Under the pieces are notes generated by a model. The model saw only the letters and a program-made list of their open reading frames with translations. It did not search any database and was not told where the DNA came from. From Puia dinghuensis (GTDB taxonomy: Bacteria > Bacteroidota > Bacteroidia > Chitinophagales > Chitinophagaceae), in NCBI RefSeq assembly GCF_014642875.1, contig NZ_BMJC01000001.1:849335-913334 (forward strand): DNA of 64,000 bases. The letters run 5' to 3'. The position numbers and the translations under genes are program-made. Positions 36,716-46,311 of this stretch are shown in pieces. Numbering within the stretch: the first letter of the stretch is position 1; each line of letters opens with the position of its first letter.

Positions 36716-37806
36716 GCGGGGAAATAGGATTTGATTTGTTGGAAAGTGTATTCAGCCTGGCGACCGACAGGTTGCCGGTACCATTCCAATGCCCATTGAA
36801 TGGCCTGCCGTGCGTCGAGCCGGGGCGTCCAGTACAGCTCTTCCCTTGCCATCGTAATATCGAGTTTGAGCAGCCCCGCCTCATGCGGCGCTTCCGCCGA
36901 AGAAATATCCTTCCAGGCCCCCTGCCCCCAGGTGGCGATAGCTGTCTCGACCAGATCTTTTACCGACAGATGGTCCTGCGGCAAAGGGCCGAAATTATAG
37001 GCTTTTGCATAACGGCGGGCATCCCGATGCAAGAGGATCGCCAGCCGCAGATATCCGCCGAGGGGCTCCAGGACATGCTGCCAGGGACGAACAGAGACCG
37101 GATTACGCACTTCTATCGTCCGGCCGCTTAACAGCGACCGGGCTGTGTCGGGGATGATCCGGTCGCGACTCCAGTCACCGCCGCCGATAACATTCCCTGC
37201 ACGGGCGCTGGCAAGTCCCCGGGAGGTGGAGGGAGAGAAAAAACAATTCCTGAAAGAGCTGATGACCAGTTCGGCGCAGGCCTTACTCGCACTATAAGGA
37301 TCGTGTCCCCCCAGCGCATCGCTTTCTTTATACAGGACACCCGTTTCCTTGTTCTCATAGACCTTATCTGTCGTAACAGCTACGACGCTGCAAGGTTTTT
37401 CGAGCGCCATCACCGCTTCCAGCACATGGGCGGTGCCGGTAACATTGATATCGAAAGTATCGGCCGGCATTTCATATGACCTGCGCACCAGCGGTTGCGC
37501 GGCAAGATGGAAAACATAATCCGGCTGAAAGGCCAGCATCTCCGCCTTCAACCGGTCTTTATCGCGGATATCGGCCAGGCAGGAATCGACACCGGGAAGA
37601 GGGCCCAGGATGTCGAAGAGACCGTTCTCATATTCCGGCGCGAGAGCATACCCCTTGATCCCGGCTCCGGCCAGATGAAGAACTGCCATCAGCCAGGCGC
37701 CTTTGAAACCCGTGTGCCCGGTTATAAAAACCCGTTTGCCCCGGTAGGCATCGCTCAGCTCGCGAAAGGTCACCAGAGTTTCCATTTCGCCTGATTTTTT
37801 TGCCAT
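36712..37806 (-). CDS. rfbG: CDP-glucose 4,6-dehydratase
   Basis: 364 aa from ATG 37806, chosen because GGAGG lies 4 bases upstream; the longer frame and the ATG at 37785 are alternatives. Extended SDR with GHTGFKGAWL (NAD loop), VFHLAAQPLVRRSY, TTDKVYEN, and catalytic DPYSASKACAE. RfbG-specific parts are RAGNVIGGGDWSRDRIIPD and RPWQHVLEPLGGYL. It makes CDP-4-keto-6-deoxyglucose from the RfbF product. The start overlaps the end of rfbF by 37 bases. Confidence 0.94.
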   Translation of the reverse strand: MAKKSGEMETLVTFRELSDAYRGKRVFITGHTGFKGAWLMAVLHLAGAGIKGYALAPEYENGLFDILGPLPGVDSCLADIRDKDRLKAEMLAFQPDYVFHLAAQPLVRRSYEMPADTFDINVTGTAHVLEAVMALEKPCSVVAVTTDKVYENKETGVLYKESDALGGHDPYSASKACAELVISSFRNCFFSPSTSRGLASARAGNVIGGGDWSRDRIIPDTARSLLSGRTIEVRNPVSVRPWQHVLEPLGGYLRLAILLHRDARRYAKAYNFGPLPQDHLSVKDLVETAIATWGQGAWKDISSAEAPHEAGLLKLDITMAREELYWTPRLDARQAIQWALEWYRQPVGRQAEYTFQQIKSYFPA

Positions 37807-38546
37807 AATGCCTCCAGCTCCAGTTTGTCCCGCATAGCATCCATGCATTTCCAGAATCCGGTATGTTTATACGCCATTAGCTCCCCGTCGTGAGAGAGCT
37901 GTTCCATCGGATCATCTTCCCACATCATCGCGTCCATATCCCCGTCCAGATAACGAAATACTTCCGGGCGGAGCACGAAAAAGCCGCCGTTGATCCACTT
38001 TCCGTCGCCCTTTGGTTTTTCCTTGAACGTCCTGACGATGCCATTTTCCCCCAGCTCCATTCCTCCGAACCGGGCTTCAGGCTGGATAGCCGTCACTGTT
38101 GCCACCTTTCCATGTGACTGATGAAACCGGAGAAGCTCGGGTATATCGATATTCGATACCCCGTCGCCATAGGTGAGCATAAAATCTTCATCTCCCACAT
38201 ACTGTTTAACCCGCTTGAGTCTTCCAGCCGTCTTGGTCGACAGTCCGGTATCGATAAGCGTCACTTTAAATGGATCGGTATTGGTGTAATGAACGTCTAA
38301 TTTATTGCTGCCCAGCTCGATAGTAATGTCCGAATTATGCAAAAAATACTGCATAAAGTATTCCTTGATCAAAAAACCCTTATATCCAAGACACACAATG
38401 AAATCATTGAACCCATAATGGCTATAGATCTTCATAATATGCCACAGCATCGGCTTTCCTCCTATCTCCACCATGGGTTTCGGCCGGGTATCCGTTTCCT
38501 CTGCGATCCGGGTGCCCAGTCCGCCTGCGAAAATGACGACTTTCAT
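37770..38546 (-). CDS. rfbF: Glucose-1-phosphate cytidylyltransferase
   Basis: 258 aa. Sugar nucleotidyltransferase with MKVVIFAGGLGTRIAEETDTRPKP (split here as VVIFAGGLGTR and RPKPMVEIGGKP), LTYGDGVSNID, and WINGGFFVLRPEVF. Family-specific ends WKCMDAMRDKLELEALW match RfbF/DdhA. It couples CTP and glucose-1-phosphate to CDP-glucose, the entry to CDP-deoxysugars. No rfbH homolog (C3 dehydrase) follows, which sets this pathway apart from the 3,6-dideoxyhexose routes. The ATG overlaps the mqnA stop (ATGA). Confidence 0.95.
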   Translation of the reverse strand: MKVVIFAGGLGTRIAEETDTRPKPMVEIGGKPMLWHIMKIYSHYGFNDFIVCLGYKGFLIKEYFMQYFLHNSDITIELGSNKLDVHYTNTDPFKVTLIDTGLSTKTAGRLKRVKQYVGDEDFMLTYGDGVSNIDIPELLRFHQSHGKVATVTAIQPEARFGGMELGENGIVRTFKEKPKGDGKWINGGFFVLRPEVFRYLDGDMDAMMWEDDPMEQLSHDGELMAYKHTGFWKCMDAMRDKLELEALWQKNQAKWKLW

Positions 38547-39322
38547 ACGTGACGATTCAAGATTGGAGACAAATCTAATTGTATTTCTTCAAGGTATTGC
38601 AGGAATAGCTGCAACCCCTTGCGTTTGGCGGCATCCAGCCGGTAATCGAGGTGTTTGGTAAAATAATCGTGAAGGGAAAAGTAGGGGTAAGGGTTGGCAG
38701 CTACTACCTCATCGAGGTGCAGGACGCCTTGCCGGTTAGCTTCGTCGAATGCCTTTATAAAATCAGCATCGAGCCGTTTGTTGCTGATCCATGCGGCAAA
38801 AACAAAGGGCAGACCGGTGAGTGCTTTCCAGGCTTCCGCCAGATCGTAGATGTAGGGCGAACGATGGCGCTGTTCGAGTGCCCGGTCGCCGATGACGACG
38901 CCGGCAGTGGCGCCTTTGATATGATCGCGAAAGTCCTTGCCACCATCGACCAGTTCGGGACTGATCTTCCAATATTCCTTCAGCAACACCCGCGCCAGCT
39001 GCACCGAAGTACGGCTTTGATAGTCGAGGAGAACACGTTCCACCTTTTCGATGGGCGTTTCACAAAACAGACAAACGGATGCAACATTGCCGTTGCTGCC
39101 GATGCACCAGTCTCCATTGATATAATATTCCTGCATCTGGGGGATGATGGCCACCGGTACCAGCCCCATATCTATTTCGTCATTCAGCAGCATGGTCGCA
39201 ATACGGGAAGGATAGTCGATGATCAATTCTATGTCCTTTGCGACGGATGCCCTTTCGATGCCGTAAAGCAACGGCTTTGTATTCAAATAGCTAACTGCGC
39301 CCACTCGTATTTTTCTGTCCAA
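38543..39322 (-). CDS. mqnA: Chorismate dehydratase, futalosine menaquinone pathway
   Basis: 259 aa with a TTG start at 39322 (DRKIRVGAVSYLNTKPLLYG). Periplasmic-binding-protein-like fold; SYLNTKPL, DMGLVPVA, YQSRTSVQLARVLL and AGVVIGDRAL are the family landmarks. It converts chorismate to 3-enolpyruvylbenzoate, the first committed step of the futalosine route. No other mqn gene is in the window. AAAGGA stands just upstream of the TTG, closer than usual. It is divergent from purB with 35 bases between the starts, and its stop overlaps rfbF, so it heads the long minus-strand chain. Confidence 0.88.
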   Translation of the reverse strand: MDRKIRVGAVSYLNTKPLLYGIERASVAKDIELIIDYPSRIATMLLNDEIDMGLVPVAIIPQMQEYYINGDWCIGSNGNVASVCLFCETPIEKVERVLLDYQSRTSVQLARVLLKEYWKISPELVDGGKDFRDHIKGATAGVVIGDRALEQRHRSPYIYDLAEAWKALTGLPFVFAAWISNKRLDADFIKAFDEANRQGVLHLDEVVAANPYPYFSLHDYFTKHLDYRLDAAKRKGLQLFLQYLEEIQLDLSPILNRHV

Positions 39323-39333
39323 TTCCTTTATAT

Positions 39334-39342
39334 TAATTTTGC
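39334..39342 (+). promoter_or_regulatory. -7 box of the purB promoter
   Basis: TAATTTTGC matches TAnnTTTG and ends 15 bases before the purB ATG, which implies a leader of under ten bases. No good -33 TTTG is visible. The box sits in the 35-base divergent region shared with mqnA. Confidence 0.5.
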
Positions 39343-39357
39343 CGCGAAGTTACGAAT

Positions 39358-40704
39358 ATGGAATTGAATTCGCTCACGGCAATATCCCCTATCGACGGGC
39401 GATACCGTCACCAGGTGCAGCACCTGGATGATTATTTTTCGGAATATGCCCTCATCCGGTATCGGGTATTGGTGGAGGTGGAATATTTCCTTTTCCTGGC
39501 CAGGAAACGCTTCTTTTCGCTGGATACCGCCAGCAGAAAGCGGCTGCAGGAGGCAGCATCAGCTTTCAGCCTCGAGGATGCCCAATGGATCAAACAAACC
39601 GAGAAGACCACCAACCATGATGTGAAAGCGGTGGAATATTTCCTGAAAGCCCGGCTCAAAGACCAAAAGACGGACAATCCGCTGCCGGAAGAATGGATCC
39701 ATTTCGGTCTGACCTCACAGGACATTAATAATACCGCCATTCCCCTTTTATGGAAACATGCGGTGGAGTTCGAATATCTCCCGGGATTGCTCAATCTCAA
39801 GCGGCAACTGGAAGTGCTGGCCAGGGAGTGGAAAGACATCCCCATGCTGGCCCGTACCCATGGCCAACCAGCCAGCCCTACCCGCCTGGGGAAGGAGATC
39901 CTTGTCTTTATCGAGCGGCTGGAAGACCAGGTAGAGCTGCTGATCCAGGTTCCCTTTTCGGCCAAGTTCGGTGGTGCGACGGGTAATTTCAATGCGCACT
40001 ACGTGGCCTTCCCCGATAAGGACTGGGCCAAATTAGGCGATGAGTTCGTGGAAGGAACCCTGGGGCTTCAACGACAGCAGTATACGACACAGATAGAGCA
40101 CTACGATAATCTGGCGGCGCATTTCGATGCCATCCGGCGCATCAACACCATCCTCATCGACTTTTGCCGCGATATCTGGACCTATGTCTCCATGGATTAT
40201 TTCAAACAAAAGGTAAAAAAAGGAGAAATAGGGTCTTCCGCCATGCCGCATAAGGTGAACCCCATCGACTTTGAAAATGCAGAAGGAAATCTGGGGGTCG
40301 CCAACGCCTTGTTCGAACACTTCGCCGCCAAGCTGCCCGTCAGCCGGCTGCAACGTGACCTTACGGACTCCACCGTGCTGCGCAACATCGGCGTCCCCTT
40401 CGCACACACGATCCTCGCCCTGAAATCCATCGAGAAGGGGCTGGACAAGCTGGTGCTGAACAAAGAGCGGATCATCCAGGATCTGGAGAACAACTGGGCC
40501 GTCGTAGCCGAAGCCATACAAACCGTCCTGCGCAGGGAGAACTACCCGAAACCCTACGAGGCCCTCAAGGAGCTGACCAGGGGACAGGAAGGCATCACCA
40601 AACAATCCATCCATAGCTTTATTGACGGACTGAAGATATCGGCCACCTTAAAAAAGGAATTGAAGAAGATCACCCCCTTCAACTATACAGGCATCACCGT
40701 TTAG
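39358..40704 (+). CDS. purB: Adenylosuccinate lyase
   Basis: 448 aa, start ATG 39358. Fumarase/aspartase superfamily enzyme that cleaves SAICAR and adenylosuccinate in purine synthesis. ISPIDGRY at the N-terminus, TNHDVKAVEYF, TSQDINNTA, ARTHGQPASPT (catalytic His) and the signature loop GSSAMPHKVNPIDFENAEGN at about residue 290 are all present. The subtype (ISPIDGRYR, ~450 aa) is the one of E. coli and Bacteroidota. It is convergent with prfC, the stops being 10 bases apart. Confidence 0.97.
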   Translation: MELNSLTAISPIDGRYRHQVQHLDDYFSEYALIRYRVLVEVEYFLFLARKRFFSLDTASRKRLQEAASAFSLEDAQWIKQTEKTTNHDVKAVEYFLKARLKDQKTDNPLPEEWIHFGLTSQDINNTAIPLLWKHAVEFEYLPGLLNLKRQLEVLAREWKDIPMLARTHGQPASPTRLGKEILVFIERLEDQVELLIQVPFSAKFGGATGNFNAHYVAFPDKDWAKLGDEFVEGTLGLQRQQYTTQIEHYDNLAAHFDAIRRINTILIDFCRDIWTYVSMDYFKQKVKKGEIGSSAMPHKVNPIDFENAEGNLGVANALFEHFAAKLPVSRLQRDLTDSTVLRNIGVPFAHTILALKSIEKGLDKLVLNKERIIQDLENNWAVVAEAIQTVLRRENYPKPYEALKELTRGQEGITKQSIHSFIDGLKISATLKKELKKITPFNYTGITV

Positions 40705-40714
40705 CGATGCTGCC

Positions 40715-42304
40715 CTATTTATGGATCTCCGAAGTGAAATGGAATTCGATCTCGGGATTATTGGTCCTTTCCGTATTCAGGAACCATTCGCTTTGAGCGA
40801 GATAAACCAGGAAACCATCTTTATCCACCGCGATGTTGGCATTTTTAAACCGGGTGAAGTCATCCAGCTTTTTGGCGTCCTTGCTTGTGATCCAGCAGGC
40901 CTTGTAGAAAGGCTGCGCATTGAATTGTACGGAAGCGCCGTATTCGTGCAACAGCCGGTATTGGATCACCTCGAACTGCAATTCGCCGACACAACCGATG
41001 ATCTTCTTGTTGCCGCCAAACTGGGTGAACAGCTGGGCGACACCCTCGTCGGTGAGCTGTAGCAGCCCTTTCTCCAATTGCTTGGTTTTCATCGGGTCTC
41101 TATTCACCACCTCCTTAAAAATTTCCGGTGAGAAGGAGGGAATGCCGGTGAAATAGAAGTCCTCTCCTTCGGTGAGGGTATCCCCGATCTTAAAGTTGCC
41201 GGTATCGAACAGCCCCACGACATCTCCGGGGTAGGCTTCTTCGATCACGTCCTTATCCCGCGCAAGAAAGGTATATGGGTTGCTGAACCGGACATCCTTG
41301 TCCAGGCGTACATGATGGAAGTATTTGTTTCTTTCAAAGCGACCGCTGCACACCCGCAGGAAAGCGATGCGGTCGCGGTGCTTGGGGTCGAGGTTGGCAT
41401 GGATCTTAAAGACAAAACCGCTGAATTTGTCCTCATCCGCGGCCAGGTGCCGCTTGGAGGTTTCCCGTCCGCGAGGCACCGGGGCGATACGGATAAAGGT
41501 GTCCAGCATCTCCCTCACCCCGAAATTGTTGATGGCGCTGCCAAAGAACACCGGCGCCACCTTACCTTGCAGGTAGTCGGCTACGTTGAGCTGTCCATGA
41601 ACGCCATCCACCAGCTCCACGTCCTCCCTCAGGACCATGGCGTCCTTCTCCCCCAGCTTTTCATCCAGCAGACTGTTGTCCAGCCGGTCAAACCTGATCA
41701 GATCGTCCTCATCTACGGCCTTCGTATTGGCGGTGAAAAGGACCAGGTTCTTATCGTAGAGGTTGTATACACCCTTGAAATCCTTCCCGCTGTTGATAGG
41801 CCAGGTCATGGGGTGCAGTTGTATATTCAGCTCTTTTTCAACCTCTTCCAGCAGATCGAAGCGGTTTTTGCCATCCCGGTCCATCTTGTTGATAAAGACG
41901 ATGACGGGGGTATCCCGCATCCGGCAGACCTCCATCAATCGCCGGGTCTGAGCTTCCACCCCATTGACGCTGTCGATGACGAGAATGACACTGTCTACGG
42001 CCGTAAGGGTGCGGTACGTGTCTTCTGCAAAGTCCTTGTGACCGGGAGTATCCAGGAGGTTGATCAGCACCCCCTTGTATTCAAAGCTCATGACGGAAGT
42101 AGCAACCGAGATACCCCTCTGGCGCTCTATCTCCATAAAGTCACTGGTCGCGTGTTTCTTGATCTTGTTGCTCTTGACGGCCCCCGCGGTCTGGATGGCG
42201 CCGCCGAACAGGAGGAATTTCTCCGTCAGGGTCGTTTTCCCGGCATCGGGGTGGGATATGATGGCAAACGTCTTGCGTTTATTGATCTCGTTGGTATATC
42301 GCAT
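40715..42304 (-). CDS. prfC: Peptide chain release factor 3
   Basis: 529 aa, ATG 42304. Translational GTPase that recycles RF1/RF2 after termination. The G motifs are SHPDAGKTT (G1), RGISVATSV (switch I), DTPGHKDF (G3) and NKMDRDG (G4). The RF3-specific [17 protein letters not shown] and the C-terminal [18 protein letters not shown] are present. Length is normal. A TACCTTTG promoter box lies 8 bases upstream of the ATG, so the transcript should have almost no leader. Confidence 0.97.
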   Translation of the reverse strand: MRYTNEINKRKTFAIISHPDAGKTTLTEKFLLFGGAIQTAGAVKSNKIKKHATSDFMEIERQRGISVATSVMSFEYKGVLINLLDTPGHKDFAEDTYRTLTAVDSVILVIDSVNGVEAQTRRLMEVCRMRDTPVIVFINKMDRDGKNRFDLLEEVEKELNIQLHPMTWPINSGKDFKGVYNLYDKNLVLFTANTKAVDEDDLIRFDRLDNSLLDEKLGEKDAMVLREDVELVDGVHGQLNVADYLQGKVAPVFFGSAINNFGVREMLDTFIRIAPVPRGRETSKRHLAADEDKFSGFVFKIHANLDPKHRDRIAFLRVCSGRFERNKYFHHVRLDKDVRFSNPYTFLARDKDVIEEAYPGDVVGLFDTGNFKIGDTLTEGEDFYFTGIPSFSPEIFKEVVNRDPMKTKQLEKGLLQLTDEGVAQLFTQFGGNKKIIGCVGELQFEVIQYRLLHEYGASVQFNAQPFYKACWITSKDAKKLDDFTRFKNANIAVDKDGFLVYLAQSEWFLNTERTNNPEIEFHFTSEIHK

Positions 42305-42312
42305 AAAGTGCG

Positions 42313-42320
42313 CAAAGGTA
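42313..42320 (-). promoter_or_regulatory. -7 box of the prfC promoter
   Basis: Minus-strand TACCTTTG, ending 8 bases before the prfC ATG. The flippase gene stop is only a few bases away, so the promoter occupies nearly the entire 22-base intergenic gap. Confidence 0.5.
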
Positions 42321-42326
42321 CAAAAA

Positions 42327-43847
42327 TTAGCGCGTAGGGGCGCTGCGTAAACCCAACCTTTTCTTCACCGTATTCCATACCGGAATTACGTCGTCCGAGA
42401 GGCGAAACAGCAGTATGCTGCCGCCGTACAGCGCACTAAAAACCACCGACCGGAGGACCATCCAGCCAAACCCGCTGTATCCACCAAAAAGCAAACGGCA
42501 TCCATAGTAAAGGGCTATTCCCAGCAGCAGGGCAATCAGCGTCCGGCGATCGAAAGGGTTCATCTGGTATTTACGGTAGAGAAAGAGACAGCGAATGGTA
42601 TTATACAATCCGAAGGTGATAAGATCGGCGATGGCGGGTCCGATGATGCCATAGCGTTTGGCCAGGATATAGTTGAGGGGAATGGTCAGGGAAACGAGGA
42701 TCATTCCCGTCCAGAAATCCAGCCGCCAGTGGATAGAGGTACCGATGATCTGGGTGTTCAGCCCTGTGCCCATGTCGATCACCCGGTTAAGCCCGATGAT
42801 CAGGAATACGGTTTCGGCCGCCAGGTATTCCGGTTTCAACCCAAAGAACATTATCGCATCCCGGAAATTGATCGCGATGAGGATGAAAATGCCAATAGCA
42901 AAGATCAATTGGTTGATGGCGCTGCGGTGATAGATGCGGCTGATTCGTTGGTGATCCCCATCCCGCCAGGCCTGCGACAAGGGGCCGATGGCCGCAGCAG
43001 CAACCGCACGCTGGGGAGCCATGACGAGGCTGGCGATAAATTGCCCGATGGTGAATACCGCGACGGCCGACAGTCCACCTGCGACGACGGCGCCTATCAC
43101 CGGCTGCGCAAAGTACATCGACAGATTGAGAATGATGCCGGCAGACCATGCCAGCAATATCAGGCTCTTCACCTTCGGGAGGAATTTTTTTGTCACCCTG
43201 CTGATGCGAAAGACAAAATGCAATTCTTTTTTGCGCAGCAGGAAAACCAGCAGGATGCCGGCGACCCACAGATAATTCAGGGAATAAAGCTTGATAAAGG
43301 CATCATGACTGCGGAGGACGCCGAGGAAGAGCAGCACGATCAGCACGGTATTAAGCGCCCGCCACAGCAGTTCGCGCAGAAAATTGGTGAGTATGCTGCG
43401 CTTCAACTGCCAGCCAAAGGCTTCCAGCACATACAGCAGGCTCAGTCCAAGGCCAAACGGGAATATCCAGTAGTAGTAGTGCACCAGCAGCGCGGAGTTG
43501 TTCCCAAACTTCCGGATCACAAGAGGCTGGAAGACCAACCCGGCAGCTATCACCAGCAGAAAGGCGCCCAGGGTAAGCAACAGGGCGACGCTCATCATGT
43601 CGTCGTCCCGGTCTTTCAAATTGGCTTTGTAATAAGGATAAAATTTATTGATAAAGGAAGGCATCCCGAAGGTGGCGATGGGATACATGATATTGCCAAT
43701 GGCGACGAACATCCCGATGACCAGTCCGTTCTCATCGGGCGGCAGCCATTTTGCGAACAGCAGGTTATTCAAAGCACCCAGGGCAAAACCAATATAGACG
43801 ACGCCTGATGAAATGATACTCTGCCGGCGGATAGTGCTCATGGGCAT
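42327..43847 (-). CDS. Polysaccharide flippase-like membrane protein (MATE/Wzx superfamily)
   Basis: 506 aa with about 12-14 hydrophobic helices throughout (for example [67 protein letters not shown]). It opens with the family-typical [22 protein letters not shown]. Members move lipid-linked oligosaccharides across the inner membrane. It lies on the same strand as the glycan cluster but is separated from it by purB and prfC, so a role with those transferases is possible but not shown. ATGs at 43847 and 43841 are both usable. Confidence 0.87.
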   Translation of the reverse strand: MPMSTIRRQSIISSGVVYIGFALGALNNLLFAKWLPPDENGLVIGMFVAIGNIMYPIATFGMPSFINKFYPYYKANLKDRDDDMMSVALLLTLGAFLLVIAAGLVFQPLVIRKFGNNSALLVHYYYWIFPFGLGLSLLYVLEAFGWQLKRSILTNFLRELLWRALNTVLIVLLFLGVLRSHDAFIKLYSLNYLWVAGILLVFLLRKKELHFVFRISRVTKKFLPKVKSLILLAWSAGIILNLSMYFAQPVIGAVVAGGLSAVAVFTIGQFIASLVMAPQRAVAAAAIGPLSQAWRDGDHQRISRIYHRSAINQLIFAIGIFILIAINFRDAIMFFGLKPEYLAAETVFLIIGLNRVIDMGTGLNTQIIGTSIHWRLDFWTGMILVSLTIPLNYILAKRYGIIGPAIADLITFGLYNTIRCLFLYRKYQMNPFDRRTLIALLLGIALYYGCRLLFGGYSGFGWMVLRSVVFSALYGGSILLFRLSDDVIPVWNTVKKRLGLRSAPTR

Positions 43848-43852
43848 GCATT

Positions 43853-44347
43853 TTAAAATCCTGATCCGGATGGCAGCAGGGAGTTGAGATCCTCTTTGCT
43901 CTCATAATGGAAGGGCCGGTTGAAGGTCACCCAGCCTTTTTTCACTTTGACCCTGCCGTCGAGGGCGACGTTTACCTGCCCGCTCTGGAGCAGGGACAGG
44001 GCGTTGCTGAAAAGGCTGCGCATATCTATCTGGACGGCCACGGGCACATAGAAGGTATCCTTGCGCGGGATCAACAGCGGGGAGTCGAGGATAGAATGAC
44101 CGGCATGTTTCCCGTTGATCAATACATCTACTTCGGCCCGTTTCAACTCGAGATTGTATGGATTAGGATTGTAGAGTTTCACCGTCGTGGCGAGGGTCGT
44201 CTGGCCACCGGGCGCCCTGGCCACCTGTACATCACGAAATCCGTAATATTCCGGGGCCTCCGGTTGCCGGCATCCTGCCGCCCAAAGGATCATAACGGCT
44301 ATCCCCGCCAGTTTCAATTTTTCCCTGGTGATGGTGAAGTATTGCAT
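43853..44347 (-). CDS. LEA type 2 domain lipoprotein
   Basis: 164 aa. N-terminal signal with lipobox WAAGC (Cys26), then one LEA14/WHy-like beta-sandwich (residues ~40-150): VKLYNPNPYNLELKRAEVDVLINGK, SPLLIPRKDTFYVPVAVQI, and a closing strand set. LEA2 domains in bacteria are exported and linked to desiccation or envelope stress; the precise role here is unknown. Five bases separate its stop from the flippase start, so the two are probably co-transcribed. It is divergent from the DUF2252 gene. Confidence 0.82.
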   Translation of the reverse strand: MQYFTITREKLKLAGIAVMILWAAGCRQPEAPEYYGFRDVQVARAPGGQTTLATTVKLYNPNPYNLELKRAEVDVLINGKHAGHSILDSPLLIPRKDTFYVPVAVQIDMRSLFSNALSLLQSGQVNVALDGRVKVKKGWVTFNRPFHYESKEDLNSLLPSGSGF

Positions 44348-44412
44348 ACCTGCAAGATAAGGGGCATTTAGGTAATTCCTGAATATTACCTACCTTTCTG
44401 GAAACAAAGCCC

Positions 44413-45618
44413 GTGTCTACCATCCCCGAACGCATTAAAGAATTTAACAGCACCCGGCTGCCTGCCTACACGGCAATGAAATATCAGTTGATGGCGGAAG
44501 ACCCTTTCCGGTTCTTCAGGGGAACCTGTCATCTCTTCTACGAAGACCTTTGCCAGGCGCCCGCTTTCCCGGACTCTCCCCTGGCCTGGATATGCGGCGA
44601 CCTGCACCTGGAGAATTTTGGCACCTACAAAGGGAACAACCGGCTGATCTATTTCGATCTCAATGATTTTGACGAAGCGCTGCTCGCCCCCGCCGCCTGG
44701 GAGGTGGTCCGGATGGTCGCGAGCATCTACGTCGGCTGCGAGTCCCTGGGCATAAGTAAAAAAGAAACCGAACAGGCAGCCGGTCTCTTCCTGGGCGTCT
44801 ATACGAAGCATCTCGGTATAGGCAAGGCCCTCTATGTGGAACCAGAAACGGCCCATGGCATCGTCCGCACCTTTATGGATACGATCTGCGAGCGTAAACA
44901 GAAAGAGCTCATCCGGCAGCGCTCCGAAGAAGGAAAGAACGGCAAACTGCGGATCCGCATCGACCGGGTGCGCCTCTTCCCCATCGACAAGACCCTGCGC
45001 AAAGAGCTCTCGGTACACGTCAACCAATGGCTGCAAAATTCCACCGTGCTGAAAGACCGTTACACCGTTCTCGATGCCTGTTTTCGGGTTGCCGGCACCG
45101 GTAGCCTTGGCTGCCGGCGGTATCTTTTCCTGGTACAAAATACCAATGACCCCAAAAAGCACCTGCTCATCGATATGAAAGAGGCCTTGCCTTCGTCGGT
45201 GCAACCCTGGCTCAGCATTCCCCAACCCACGTGGACCTCGGAAGCCGAGCGGGTGGTAGCCATCCAGCACCGGATGCAGAATATCAACCCGGCCCTGCTG
45301 AGCACAACGATCTTCCAGGGTTCTCCCTATGTATTGAAAGAGATGCAACCCACCGCGGATAAGATCGATTTCCTCCAGGTGCGCGACCGGTACAAGGACA
45401 TCGCCTGCGTGGTGGAAGACATGGCCTTCCTCACCGCGAGCGCCCAGCTACGCAGCGCTGGCCGCCAGGGCGCCGCCATCCCCGATCTGCTCATCGAATT
45501 CGGCCATAACAGGCACTGGCAGGAGCCGGTGCTGCAGTATGCCCGCACCTATGCCGGCGTGGTAAAAAAGGACTACCAGGACTATTTCACTGCTTACAAA
45601 GCTGGTTTCTTCTCCTAA
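44413..45618 (+). CDS. DUF2252 family protein (kinase-like fold)
   Basis: 401 aa with a GTG start at 44413; no in-frame ATG lies near. RFFRGTCHLFYEDL, then GDLHLENFG (62-70) and FDLNDFDEALLAPAAWEVVRM, resemble the catalytic and metal loops of aminoglycoside-phosphotransferase-like kinases. Further conserved family parts are RVAGTGSLGCRRYLFLV, FQGSPYVLKEMQP and the C-terminal DYQDYFTAYK. Substrate unknown. A TACCTTTC element 15 bases upstream suggests a very short leader. MgtC follows 15 bases after the stop. Confidence 0.88.
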   Translation: MSTIPERIKEFNSTRLPAYTAMKYQLMAEDPFRFFRGTCHLFYEDLCQAPAFPDSPLAWICGDLHLENFGTYKGNNRLIYFDLNDFDEALLAPAAWEVVRMVASIYVGCESLGISKKETEQAAGLFLGVYTKHLGIGKALYVEPETAHGIVRTFMDTICERKQKELIRQRSEEGKNGKLRIRIDRVRLFPIDKTLRKELSVHVNQWLQNSTVLKDRYTVLDACFRVAGTGSLGCRRYLFLVQNTNDPKKHLLIDMKEALPSSVQPWLSIPQPTWTSEAERVVAIQHRMQNINPALLSTTIFQGSPYVLKEMQPTADKIDFLQVRDRYKDIACVVEDMAFLTASAQLRSAGRQGAAIPDLLIEFGHNRHWQEPVLQYARTYAGVVKKDYQDYFTAYKAGFFS

Positions 45619-45633
45619 AATTGTACTTGTACT

Positions 45634-46278
45634 ATGGCAGCAACACAGGACATCCTTTTGAAACTGATATTGTCCCTCGTCATCGGTGGCGCGCTCGGTG
45701 CGGAAAGGGAATACCGCAGCAAGTCGGCCGGCTTCCGCACCATTACGCTTATCTGTCTGGGGGCTACCATTTTCACCATCTTCTCCCAGATCATCGGGGG
45801 CAGCAGCAATCCCGACCGCATCGCCTCCAATATCGTCACCGGTATCGGTTTTGTGGGGGCAGGCGTCATTTTTAAAGGTGACAGCACCAGTAAGGTCAAC
45901 GGTATTACAACGGCGGCCATGATCTGGGTGACGGCGGCCCTGGGCGTGGCCATCGGTGCAGGCTACCTGTTGATCGCCGGCATTACCACCCTGATGATCC
46001 TGGTCGTCCTTTTTGCCTTCAGCCTGGTGGAAGAGCGGATCGACAGCTTCAACCAGCTCCGCAACTACAGAATCGTATGTCCTTTTGAGAATGAGACCCT
46101 CCACCGTTATGAAACCCTCTTTAAAAGCCACCACCTCCGGTTCAAACGAACCCGGCAGGGCAAATCGGCTGAAAATCTGCTCACGGGGGAATGGCTGGTA
46201 CAGGGCTCAGAGAAGAACCATCGCCATGTTATCCACGAACTGATGCGTGACCCTACAGTAAGGGAGCTGGAGTTTTGA
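45634..46278 (+). CDS. MgtC/SapB family membrane protein
   Basis: 214 aa. The first ~130 residues have four or five helices with the MgtC landmarks LSLVIGGALGAEREYRSKSAGFRT, TGIGFVGAGVIFK (the most conserved stretch) and VNGITTAAMIWVTAALGVAIG. The last ~80 residues are a soluble ACT-like domain (NYRIVCPFENETLHRYE). Characterised members modulate F-type ATP synthase and help growth at low magnesium or in hosts; this copy is not in an mgt operon. It is likely co-transcribed with DUF2252 and convergent with the mutarotase gene. Confidence 0.9.
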   Translation: MAATQDILLKLILSLVIGGALGAEREYRSKSAGFRTITLICLGATIFTIFSQIIGGSSNPDRIASNIVTGIGFVGAGVIFKGDSTSKVNGITTAAMIWVTAALGVAIGAGYLLIAGITTLMILVVLFAFSLVEERIDSFNQLRNYRIVCPFENETLHRYETLFKSHHLRFKRTRQGKSAENLLTGEWLVQGSEKNHRHVIHELMRDPTVRELEF

Positions 46279-46311
46279 TGGCGGCGGGGTCCCACCACGA
46301 CGGTGCCTTGC

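Noticed and set aside
39323-39357. A TAnnTTTG promoter for mqnA in the 35-base divergent gap
   Set aside because: No such box exists on the minus strand here; the promoter may lie inside purB or be of another type.
42729-43808. 359-aa plus-strand ORF
   Set aside because: Antisense to the flippase gene; the Gln/Asp/His-rich translation is typical of the complement of hydrophobic helices.
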